Below are positions 22,182 to 33,800 of a DNA stretch of 64,000 bases, one piece after another. The DNA lies in NCBI GenBank assembly GCA_905250075.1, contig CAJNOP010000639.1, positions 51,609 through 115,608 on the forward strand. Reading direction: 5' to 3'. Below the pieces are notes generated by a model. It was not told the origin of the DNA. It saw only the letters and a list, made by a program, of their open reading frames with translations, and did not search any database. Position 1 is the first letter of the stretch, and each line of letters opens with the position of its first letter. Source of the stretch: Rotaria sp. Silwood1 (lineage: Eukaryota; Rotifera; Eurotatoria; Philodinida; Philodinidae). A program made the position numbers and the translations under genes.

Positions 22182-23820
22182 TACCAAATGAATTAATACC
22201 TTGTTCACGTAAATAATTTTCAAGAGCATTGAAAGTATTAAGATTGACATAAAGTACATCAGCTAAATCTTTATTCAACATAAATGAACTGTTCTATACT
22301 CGAATCAAAAACAAATACTTAATGGAGATTAAAAATGATACTACCTCAGCTTGAAGTTTGATGAGATCTTCAATCATTGTTTTTTGTACATCAAATATCC
22401 TTCATTGACCTCAGAGATGGAGCACTAGTCGTTTAATCTAAATTTATATACACATTACAGCATACCTGGTTATTGAAAACAAGAGACAAAGTGCTGGATA
22501 TGGATACAAATTCACCGGAAAATTTTTGTAGTGTAGTTTTAGCTGAACCGTCAAGCTGACAAAAGACAACAAATGAACAATCAAATGCTATGAGGATATC
22601 ATATAATACAAATCATATACAGAGAATTATCGAGCTTGCGATCATGAACTAGAAAATAATACTACGTAAACATCAATCATTTTTTTAGAATTAACCAGAT
22701 ATGGCTGCAAAATCTGCATCGCTTTGTACCTATGTACCATGTCGCTAAAGTTCATCTTTTGTCAAACTTAGATAGATTTCAATGGTATTTAATAATGATA
22801 AAAAACATCTAGATAATTATAGTCCTTATCTGACGATTTGTTTCGGTAGTAAATAAAGCTTTAGCATCTGAACGTGCTTCTTCAGCATTAACATGAAGTA
22901 TATTGTTGGCATAGATATCTATGCGAATAGCAATTTCAAGCGTTTGAACAGTAAAGTTTCTTGTAAAGACCACTCAGGCTGAAATCTCTCAAAAGTATCT
23001 ACAATATATAAGATACTCGAACAAATTTGATACATTTATGACACTCTACGCACATGGTATTTAATGAAACGATGTTCGTCTTCAAATATACAAATTGTAG
23101 CTGCTATTTGATAAGCATAAGCATTTGTGACTACCGGAAATAGTTGAGTTCGCGTTAGAATCGTGGTATTACGACGAATAAGTGCATGCATGTGACCGTG
23201 AACGTCTTCGATGCCCAGACCAAGTAGACATACATCACAAGGAGCAGTAGGTAGCGGATACATGCGTCAGACGTTGGAACATGTTTCACAATTCCTAGAC
23301 TATACTAAATTTTAATTTTATTCTCATTTTAAGTATAGTATCGATAGAGAACAACGATTAGCGGCTAATCCCCGTATATAACTATGAAATCTTTTAAAAC
23401 TTACTTTTTTGGTATTATATCATGCCTATCACGAATGCATTATACACTAAACGCTTCATTGTCATCGTCAGAAAATTGCTTCTGAAAGTGAATGAAATTT
23501 TCGAAAAAAAATTGCATTTAAACATACATACTTTGACAGATTCATCCGATAGTTTCATGTGGCTTACTTTTTTTCTACACATCTCATCATATCGCATATC
23601 TTAAGCTCTGTTTTTGAGCAAAGGCAAGAGATATGCGACCATGTCTACCACGAAGTTGTGGGATTCGTGAATATTGTTCTATTTTCCTTGCCCACTCATT
23701 GAAATAATCGAGATGTTAATGTAATTCCAACTTACCATCCAATGGTTCAAATTGTGGTAACAGCGAAGACTATGTATAGCTGCTACTTCTGAAAGATGTA
23801 GATGATACTTTTCGGGTTGG
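22182..23820 (-). pseudogene. Multi-exon helical-protein gene with two frameshifting insertions, family unknown
   Basis: Minus-strand coding patches with splice-like borders appear in order. They are: about 23,820-23,736 (HLHLSEVAAIHSLRCYHNLN, donor GTAAGT); 23,694-23,590 (EWARKIEQYSRIPQLRGRHG, then RISLAFAQKQSLRY); 23,263-about 23,052 (ALIRRNTTILTRTQLFPVVT); 22,978-22,835 (PEWSLQE, then TVQTLEIAIRIDIYANNILH); about 22,730-22,670 (NFSDMVHRYKAMQILQPYL); 22,552-22,469 (LDGSAKTTLQKFSGEF, donor GTATGC); about 22,397-22,350 (IFDVQKTMIEDLIKLQAE); and about 22,288-22,184 (LNKDLADVLYVNLNTFNALE). A 7-bp duplication near 23,600 (GCGATAT repeated) and a 5-bp insertion near 22,952 break the frame; skipping them joins LRY to DEMCRKK and LQE to TVQTLE. 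Some exon phases do not match. The mostly helical protein is not one I can name. Confidence 0.5.
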
Positions 23821-23824
23821 CAAT

Positions 23825-25441
23825 TTTATTGTTGAGTATGAAATATGTGACGACGTCGGTAGGAAAGGAGAAAAGTCTTCCAACAAGAAATTTCAACATC
23901 AATGTCTAAAAGTAAATCATCCGATGATGATGTTAGTTTGATATCTACAACGAATGTTAAATTCGAACGTGATACATCTAATTTGTACGACTAGTCATGA
24001 ACTAAAAAGTATACCATCCATCAACAGCCAAAATGCTTAACACTATTCTGTCCGCTCGAGGAAAAACTAAGGGGACAAACTTTCCGTAGAGTAGCTCAGA
24101 AACATGTTTACAATAAGGTATTATTTACATCAGTGGTCAAAGTCAAACTTCTCTATAACTTTTAGTAACGATGAATCAAACAGTGTATATCGTTGTTTAT
24201 GAAAAGTGGGCTAAAGAAGAGTCTATTAGTTGATAAAAGAAGTTCCTTTATACATAAAAATATCAATGCAAGAAAAAAAACGTTAGTGTTGCTGTATCTT
24301 TCACAGAATTTTTGAAAATTTGAATTGAAACTGTCTCTCTGTAAATCCTATTCATGTCTCGTAATTAATAAACAAAAATAGTAAGGTTTCTTATCGGTCT
24401 GTCGTTATTTTCTATTCATATTGATCATGCTTCATGATACAGAATAATGTGGGAGGAAGATGAATATTAGCTAGTCGTAGATCAGTAGAACATGGTCATG
24501 CTTGAGTTTATGTGGGTTGTATGGGTGAATTCCACAAGAATAAGTGTAATAGAATACTCAGAATTGTCCAAAAACATTGAAACGAAAATTTAGATTCAAC
24601 TTTCAGGAGAGGTATCAAAAACAGGGATCAGTTGCTAGTCAAACGCCCGTCTATAGCCGTCTGAAGTTTTTAGCAACCGTATATGGAACACATTGAAGCT
24701 TCAACTTCTTGAAAATTTTGTAATAGTATCAATAGCGGTAGAATGAGTGAAACTCGCTGATAGTCAGTGACGGTATTTCAACTCATGCGACATTCAAAGG
24801 CACGATTCTTTGTAGTTCTCACATTGTTGTTGAGAAAAATAACTGTCATGAAAAACAAGCAAGGAAAAAAATATTCAAAAATAAGTTTTCTGCAGAATAC
24901 TACATTTGGAATGTATTCTTCTTTCGTTAATTGTTGCAACACTTGTTTCTGTTTTGCTACTTTCATATTGCGATCAACCTACGCTGTAGAGTTTCTTTTT
25001 CTTTGTCTATTTATTTGTTTTTGCTTGATAACAGGTAAGTGTGATATGAAAACGAAGTGAAATAGATTCTTTCTCTGTATTATTAACTGTTTATATATTT
25101 TATCGTCCTCGAGGCGCAATGCACTTATCTAAAGTAACCAACAAACTATATAAAAAATGATGATGTTGATAGGAGTTAATTCGTTAGGATGAATATTTCA
25201 TGTTTTTAGAATTTAGTCGCAGCGCTAAGAATACAATAAGGCTTCGTGAAATCGTGTGTGTGCTTTTCGTATGTATGAGTCATATAGTATAGAGTCAATG
25301 GGAAATTTATAAATTCTTTATACAATGTTATTCGATCTAATCTTTGACTATGTCTATATATTTTTTTCTTATTTCTCTTTGATGAATTATTTCAACTATG
25401 ACTAACATGTATGTAAGTTTCTCATACGAGCAGTTATAGAC
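23825..25441. other. Intergenic stretch with two short unassigned frames
   Basis: A 30-residue plus frame at 23,902-23,994 (MSKSKSSDDDVSLISTTNVK and onward) has coding-like composition and could be a first exon or relic, but no continuation was found. A plus frame at 24,767-25,060 (97 codons) is rich in Phe and Cys, with a hydrophobic C-terminal third, and has no recognised family. The upstream region of the hydrolase gene lies at the right edge. Confidence 0.35.
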
Positions 25442-27238
25442 ATGATATCGACGGCTGTGCGAAATCAAATAATTTCATGTCGTTCCTTAGATATGCCTTA
25501 CGTGACTTTACCGGTATCTCACCAAAGTGTTAAATTGTACTATGACGTACATGGCTCAGGTCCCGTCAAAGTTTTGTTTATCATGGGATTGAGAACCGAA
25601 GGTCAAGCTTGGAAATATCAAGTAAGAAAGAATCTACGTTGATCTTGCAGAATAAGACTTCATTCTTCCTTCGTAGACGGATTTCTTTTTTGAAAAATCC
25701 AAATATCAGGTAAGAGAAATAGATTAGAATTAAGAAGTTAATTTGAATAGTGTGTGAGTTATGATAATCGTGGCTGTGGTCGGTCATCGACGCCGTTGAC
25801 ATTCGAATATACAACAATTCAAATGGCTAAAGATGCTCTGGAGCTAATTGATCATTTGGGTTGGTCTCAGTGTCATGTAGTGGGTATCTCTATGGGTGGA
25901 ATGATTGCCTTAGAATTCGCTCTGTTAGCAAATCGTAGAATTCTTTCTCTCACTCTTATGGCGACACATGCTGGTGGTTTAATTGGTCAAGCACCATTGA
26001 TCGGCATGTATCATATTATTCGATCATTTATGATACGCGATGACGACGAACTTGTAAAAAATGCTCTTGACATGCTCTATGGTCGAAAAACACTAAATGA
26101 TCCTGACAAACGACAGGTTAGTTGACATCCATGTAAACTGAACTTATTCATAGCAAAATTATTCTTGAAAATGTTCTTCATTCTCATTATCTTCTCTTTT
26201 CAATAATATTTTAATTTTTTAGTATTTTTACGATTATCATCTTGAACGATTCAGAACTCGTGTTCCATTGTCAATGGTCGGCAGTTTTGGCCATATGTTT
26301 GCCGTTCAACGACACTACATAAGCTATGCTGATCTATTGAAAATTCGCTATTCAAACTTTCCTTGTTTGGTTATGGTTGGTACTGAAGACAGACTCGTAC
26401 GAGAGACTAATTCATATATGCTTCAACGAGTATTTTCTTTTTTCTTTGTTTTTCATCAAATAACTTGTGAGATCCTGTTTTAGACACTTGGTTGCCGTCT
26501 TGTCAAACTTGAACATGCAGGACACGATGTAATAGGCGAGTGTGCTGAACAAGTCAATCAAGAATTATTAGGTCAGCAGAAAAAGAGTCCGATGATGTTT
26601 GTTCATAAGATCTGCTCTCCCTATAAAATAAATATTTATTGTTCGTATAGAGTTTTTTGAATCGATCGATTTAAAGAGTCATCCATCACAGATATCAAGT
26701 GAATATGCGGCAGAAGTACGAGCACTTGAACTTTGTTGCCAACATCGGACTCATTGTTTTGTCTACAATCTTGTTGGCTTCTTTAAAGTATGATAGAGAA
26801 ACAAGTATATGTTCATATTGACTTTTATTATAAAGGGCTTGGTTCTTGGTTTGATTCTTTACGGTGCATTAACTAGTGGCTTGACGAAGAGTGATTTTGT
26901 GGGCATTGATCTATGCACTCGATGTATGGTACTCATCGGCTGTTTAACGTACGAATAAACGAGCTTCTTTATTTTTATTTTTCACTCTTTCTGTTTTCTA
27001 TAGTGGTTTGCATCGATCAATATTATGTATTTTCAATGCATTTCGAGCGCGAAGTTTTGTGAAAAAGCATCAACTGTTGCTTGAGCGAGCGGCTAATCAT
27101 GGCGGTATTGGAATCACATTACCGACTCGACACAAGAATGGCATACCTAATGGATGTGGTTTCGAATTACCTGTCTTGCCTTTTATCTTTACCGTTTGTC
27201 TCGTTAGCCTTGTTTGGTGGACAAGACAATATGACTAA
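25442..27238 (+). CDS. Alpha/beta-hydrolase fold protein with hydrophobic C-terminal tail
   Basis: Eight exons join in phase: 25,442-25,621; 25,677-25,709 (33-nt microexon); 25,751-26,116; 26,223-26,429; 26,484-26,571; 26,651-26,787; 26,836-26,948; 27,004-27,238. Introns are 41-107 bp and GT-AG. The 452-residue product has an alpha/beta-hydrolase core. LFIMGL near residue 45 is the oxyanion-hole strand, YDNRGCGRS follows, the nucleophile elbow GISMGG gives Ser118, GTEDRLV gives Asp249 and EHAGHD gives His276, so the Ser-Asp-His triad is complete. The 71-residue N-terminal part has no signal peptide. The C-terminal third has hydrophobic segments at about 334-350 (FKGLVLGLILYGALTSG) and 425-445 (LPFIFTVCLVSLVWW), suggesting membrane attachment. 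Substrate unknown; esterase-, lipase- or epoxide-hydrolase-like. A second in-frame ATG lies at 25,493. Confidence 0.85.
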
Positions 27239-30200
27239 CAAATCAAGATTCTTGAGACTTTTATGAATCGGTTGAGGACTATTTTTTGCCAACTTATGTT
27301 GTGTTGAGTGAATTGATTAAAACTATGATTTGATTATGTATCCGAACGGAATTCATATTTACTTCGCAATGGGAATGTTCGATAAAAAAAAAGATTTTTT
27401 TTCATTTTATATTCGATAATTGCATACAGTTTGGTATCATATAATAAGTGTGAATGCTAACAAAAGAAAATCGATCGGATGGATGCTTGTTAACAGGTGA
27501 ACTTTGAAAATTCGAGGCATGATAATGAGTCAAACTAGAATCTAGTTTGATACATTATAAAACATTACCATATAGTTAATATTAGGCCATAGTAATTACA
27601 GGGTATAGATTTTGTTTCTTTTTCTCTACACGTGAAGATATGACGGCACGAATATGAAAAAAGATCTACGAATATAGATTTTTTTTCGGCATACAAAAAC
27701 CAATTCTGTGGAGCATACTATATTTTCATATTTTAATCTGATTTGCATATCTTTTGATCCACGGATTCAAAGAAAGCATGAATTGAGTAATGAAGTTGAG
27801 TCGAACGAAGAAAGAAAGAACTATTGACATAAGTGTTAATAAATTTGTGCATACGGAAAACTTTTATGAAGTAGAGGAAATAGTAAATAAATGTATGCAA
27901 ATACATTAGAGTAGATTCGTATATTACACACGAGTATAGTAAACTAAAGAATTTATCCGATGAATTTTTCCATAGGTCTTTTTAACATTAATTTAAATTC
28001 TACTCAGTTTATGACTTTCGAACAAAAAAAGGAGAGCATCTTCTTTTTTGATGAAACAACATGTTAAAATGGAGTAAATCTGACATAAGGGTAAACCTCC
28101 GTCTGTTCGACACTTTTGAACAGTGAGACATTAGATATGTGGAAATTTTTCATGCAAGATAGAACTCGATAGGTAGAAGCAATAGCTATAATCCACTCGA
28201 AATTTTCCGATCTTCTTTATCGGGTGTGCGTGTGGATATAGAGACCTATATCCCCATATCCACACGCACACCCTATTCACAGTAAGGATCCGGGTGTGAG
28301 TATGGTTGTGGGTGTTTATGTCTTTTCACCCACAATCAGTGTTTTATCTAAGTTTCGTTTCCCGAGTGAACGAGTCGAAATTCCGGGTGGACATCGCCCA
28401 CCCGGTCCACCCAGTAGGTAAATCACTGCCCACAGCCATGTATGAATATAGTTTTTCTTTTCTCAGTTATATACATTTATCTATGATGATAGAGGCTCCC
28501 AAAAAATCGCTATTATTGTTTCTAGTCTTTCGAGAATTTTTGTCTGAAACATACTTTAGTTAGTGAGATTTTGTCGATGTTACTTGTAGTACTCTCCTAA
28601 ACAAAGTATTGTTTATTCAACAACAATGTACCATCAGAAAAGTGATCTTCACAAATAGTGCAGTCTGACTTAAGTTATTCCAGCAAAATAAAAATTTTGG
28701 CGGCATCAATTATTATTTTGTATTTAAAAGAAAACACTTCCTATTTTATCCTTACACATAGGCTTATTTCATGCGATTTGATGAGAAGTTTTGACAGTAA
28801 ATTCACACATCATCAACTATTTGTTTATCTTTTATGACTAATTTTTCAATTCTGTTGCGCTGACAGATCAATGTTGACTTTCAGCTGTATGTATCGTCCT
28901 TACAACACGTATTTGATCAGAATCAATGAATCACTTCTTCAATTATTAGTTAGAAACAACGTCTCTTCACACTGTGAAAATTACGATTTCTCTTTTTTCG
29001 TTACACTCATCATGCTCACATCATGGAACAGGAAATAAAGATACTGATAGTATCGTGCGACAGAAACCAAAGACAGCAGTACTTATTAAAACTTACCAAG
29101 GAATAAATGATCAAAAGCATATTACAATGACGACAATATGTCGACTAATGGCACCACTCGTCTGCAAGAGCAACACTGTGTTTTATAAGACACTGGTCTA
29201 GAGAAGTCCACGAAGCATCATAATTATTGCATACATAATATATGGTGTACATAGAAAAATGACATGTTTCGAGCAAAGATAGATGTATGATTGATAAAAA
29301 GCAAACACATCCTTCAGCTTGAATATAAAAATAAATTGAAAACTTTTAGTCATTTTAACTTCTTGATCAAATATTTAAGAATCAACAAATACTTTCATCT
29401 TAAGAATGATTAATTCTAGTCCTTTTGTCATTCTGGGTTCAAAGAGTAAGATATAATTACTTCTGACTTCAATTCGTTGATCAAACCAAAGAGAACGTAC
29501 ATACTAGATACTTGTTAAAAGCATCGCTTGCATTAGCCATTCTATTAGGTGCCTAAACGATAAATACACTGAGTTTTAAAATTTTTCCAGACGTCAACAT
29601 AAATCTTTTACTACTGTGTTTCAACATGTTTTGAAAGTTTTGCAAGAATAAAATGTCATTAACAAACAATGCGCCACCCAAAGTCTATACTTTCTCTTTC
29701 GACTTTTTCCCACTTGCACCAAAAATGCGTTCACTATGACTGAACTAGTCAGAACCTTCAAGAGCCACAATGTCAATAGACTATGTTGTGAATAATTCAC
29801 TGATCGTTTTTCATCCAGTCGAGTGTTGTTGATCATTCTCAGAAGTGCCGAGAGCTGAAAAGTCGAGAGAAATAGTTCTTGTTTTCGAATTTCCAAAATT
29901 GTTGACCGAGTGAGGAACGAAATTCCCTGAGAACTAGCTCCTGTCGTTGTCATTTCCTTCCCCTCCACTCTGAAAATATGCTGTTCTTTTAACAGAGCAT
30001 AATTTTACTCTATCACAACGGCTGACTACTCCTAAGCCATAAAGATGCGCAAAATGTCTTTGAAGTTTCTTGCCAAAAGCTGCTTACTTTGTTCACTCTC
30101 ACTGAATTCTACAGGGTAGAGCGACGTCCTGCAAGACTCCCGATCAGATGATCTAATTACAAAAAAAAATATTGTGCCCAAACATCATAAAAATGTTTTG

Positions 30201-30883
30201 AAAACATTTGATGGCATATACCAGAGATGTGCACGATGGCACTGGTGCGACAACGTATGTATGGGGTACATTAAAAAAAACTACATGAGTTTTTATAGAA
30301 TCTCGATGTTCACAGTTGCAATACTCTTTTATTGAATGAATCTGATAGATTGATAACTGTTTTCGAACTATTCTTTAAAATCAGATTGTGACACTAACAG
30401 ATCTTTTTAGCTACGATGGATGTGTCTGGTATGTAATAATATTGCAGACTTCTGAAAATGGCATGGGATAGAAAATGAAATGAAAATGTAAAAAAGAAAA
30501 GCTTTTTTGTAAAATTGATCAACTACTTTTCACGGTCTTTTTTTATGATTCATACATTATTTTATATACGTGTCTGTCTTTTATTGGTCAGAGAAATAAC
30601 GAGAGTCTGTCTGAAACGTTTGTTTTTGTAAGATTACAAATGAAGACAGTTGGAATAAAAAATAAAGATTGAGTTGGTGTAATCAACCAATAAGAAAAAA
30701 ACAACAGAGATACGACTTGGTGACTAATTCACTATACTAAGAGAATTTGAAAAAATTTCAGTGGGTTTTTTGCTACTATATAATGTAACATGATTTATAT
30801 TGATGTGTTAGAGTCTAATAGTTGACTTCAGTGAATCAAAAAAAATCTTCTTATACCATTTTTTCCAACTAACGCTCAACGAT
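27239..30883. other. Intergenic stretch with one telomere-like hairpin
   Basis: No gene is recognised. Frames at 28,974-29,201 (plus) and 29,621-29,968 (minus, 115 codons) look partly coding-like but match no family I know. Bases 30,800-30,883 include the probable RdRP upstream region. Confidence 0.4.
28222..28273. repeat. Telomere-like G-to-C hairpin repeat
   Basis: GGGTGTGCGTGTGGATAT is followed by a short loop and its inverse, ATATCCACACGCACACCC. The 18-bp stem is perfect. A second G-rich tract (28,292-28,325) and a CCGGGTGG/CCACCCGG-type pair (28,382-28,410) follow within 150 bp. Confidence 0.8.
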
Positions 30884-33800
30884 ATGGAGCTCATTAGTAA
30901 GTACCGAATTTATTCTGTATTTTATTATTACCTATTCACATAGAAAATGAAATTGTTGTGCTCATACCATCCAATACAGAAGTTGTCTTCTGTGGCGAAT
31001 CATTCAATGATAATTTAGTTCAGAATAAGAATACATCAGTAGGTCAAAAAGAAATCAATGATTTTGGCCTTCCAATTTACCAAAGAATCTATCAAACCAG
31101 AATACAAATCAATCTAAAAAAGCTTTCATCTTTCTGGTATCTTTTAAATCATTCCCAAGAATTAAAGACATCTAGAAATGATAAACGTTATGATTGTATT
31201 TCACTGCAAGACTACAACGTTCGTTTAGCTTTTGGCTCTCTTGTATCACCAAACGAATTCAAATGTGCTGCGGCAAAGTTTCTTTTTGATAAAAAACCAT
31301 ATTCAAACTGGAATATTTATTTTGCAAAACATGATTCATTTGTAAGCATTAACATGAGATGTTCAAGATATCAACTAAAAAAAGACAATATCGATATTCA
31401 GCATGGTGTTATCATTGATATAAAGTCGAGTCATAACTTCATTATGCACGTATGTCTACGAGGCAATCTCGAAAAATATAAACTCCATGACAAAGAAACG
31501 GGTATGTACAGAGGTGTAACAATCACCCTACTTATGAAATTTTCGAAGACAGCATCCTCTTGCTTTTGGTACAGCGACCTCCATCTTTGACACTTGCCTA
31601 TGCTATGCTCCTCACTCTCTTGAGTGTTGAGATACGTCCCTATGCAGGTTATTTCCAGTAGAAGAAAACAAAGTCTTATTTTTATTTTACTACTTCTGTC
31701 AAGTAAAGTTATTTTTCACGAGAAAAAGAACTATACTTTTATTTGTTTGCTTTTTTCTCTTCAGTATGTAAGCCATAGCAGCATTCTTATTGGTTGCAAA
31801 TCTGCAATTTTCATTTTTTTTTGTTTCTATCAAAGGTTACACGCGTCAATTTTTGGTGCAGAATACACGTGACGAACAGTTGCAACCATGTTTTTCAACT
31901 ATGCGTTTGTCGATTTACCATCAACAAAAAAATGCTGATTCAGTCCACGAGATTATACGTTACTTTATACAATTTTTTAGTCATAATTGCATTTCGATAT
32001 ATTTTGGATCTATCAAATTTTCATACAAAAACTTTATTTATAAGAATCATTTTCAAATATCTTCGTATACATTCACTTATCAATATGGTTGGCATATGCT
32101 TAATAGTGTAGGATGTCATGTTTATAATCAAATTATTAACAATAATATCTTGCAATTATTAAATGAAAATAATAATGATGAATTTATTTATTATATTTTT
32201 GAACGATTGCGACGGTTTATGGTTTTACCGGAAAATATTTTTCTTCCTCTTGAATATAAATTACCCACTATTAAGAATTCTTATAATGATTTCTATCTTG
32301 ATAGTACGATTTATAAAATGGATAAAACTTGGATAAATTATGTTCGTATTCCATGGTTTTGTTTTACACCAACACGTCTTATTATCAAACCATTTAAATT
32401 TATGCGATCAAATCGAGTATTTCGATATATATCCAATGTAAGTCAATCCATGGCTTTGGTAGAATTTCGTGATGATACGGGATCAGCATATTTTTCAAAA
32501 GAACTTGTTCCATTCTTAAAATATTATCTTAAAAATGGATTTTGGTTTGGTAATCGTCATTATATTTATTTACATCATGCACAATCTCAAGTACGTCAAA
32601 AACAATTTTATTTTTATTGTGAAGACGAAGGTAAAATGACTCGTGAAACACTTGAATCATGGATGGGTAATTTTGATGATGAACGATTACCAGCAAAGAA
32701 TACTGCTCGAAGAACACAACCATTTTCGAGTACAGAAGCGACTATTGAAGTAAGAATATATATACGAATATCTTTCATTGAAAAAAAAATATGTCATTTT
32801 TTTCTTTAAAGATTGATAGAAAATTAGTTGATGTTATTCCTGACTTAAAGACAACCGATGGAAAATATAATTTTACCGATGGTGTTGGACAAATCTCATC
32901 CGACTTAAATCACATGGTAAGTAATGATGTGTGTTTTAATGAAAACTATTATGCTTTGTAATGTAACAAATAGGATTGTTTTCTATTTAGATTCATAAAT
33001 CAATTGGTATTCATGTTGAAAAGGGTGAATATGTTTCAAGTGTCCTTCAAATTCGTTATGGCGGTTGTAAGGGCACTATTGCTATAAATCCACAACTGGA
33101 TGGAAAAAAGAAACAATTGTTAATTCGACCAAGTATGAATAAATTCAAGTGTGAACATCAAACACTTGAATTATGCAAACGTTCACTTAGACGTACATAC
33201 ATGTAAAAGTCGAATAGTCGTTACGACTATTCATTCGACTTTACGACTATTCAACTATTCAACTATTGAATAGTTGAATAGTCGAAGTTACGACTATTCA
33301 ACTATTCGACTATTCAACTATTCAAAAGTTGAATAGTCGTAAATTCGACTATTCAACTATTCAATAGTTGAATAGTCGAACTTACGACTATTCAACTATT
33401 CTCACACCACGTCTCTCTCGATGTGGGTGCCACATAGGGTGTCACACCACGTCTAACTCAATGTGGGTGCCGCATAGGGTGTCATACCACATCTATCTCG
33501 ATGTGGGTGCCGCGAAGGGTGTCACACCACATCTATCTCGATGTGGGTGCCGCGAAGGGTGTCACACAACGTCTATCTCGATGGGTCAAGAAAACTGAGC
33601 TCCAAACTGCGTAAACTCTAAATTTGGAGCTCACTTTTCTTCTCAGTCCCTCTGCTATGATTCATAGCACCACCTAGAATGCTAGTAGCATCTTCTGGGA
33701 TGCTAATGGCATTTCATAGGATGCCATTAGCATCGCCTGAGATGCTAGAGCCACCACCTGGAATGCTACAAGCATCGCCTGGTATGCTAGAGCCATCACC

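Noticed and set aside
29621-29968. 115-codon minus-strand gene
   Set aside because: No motif, splice context or family resemblance was found, and the opposite strand looks equally coding-like. Left as unassigned.
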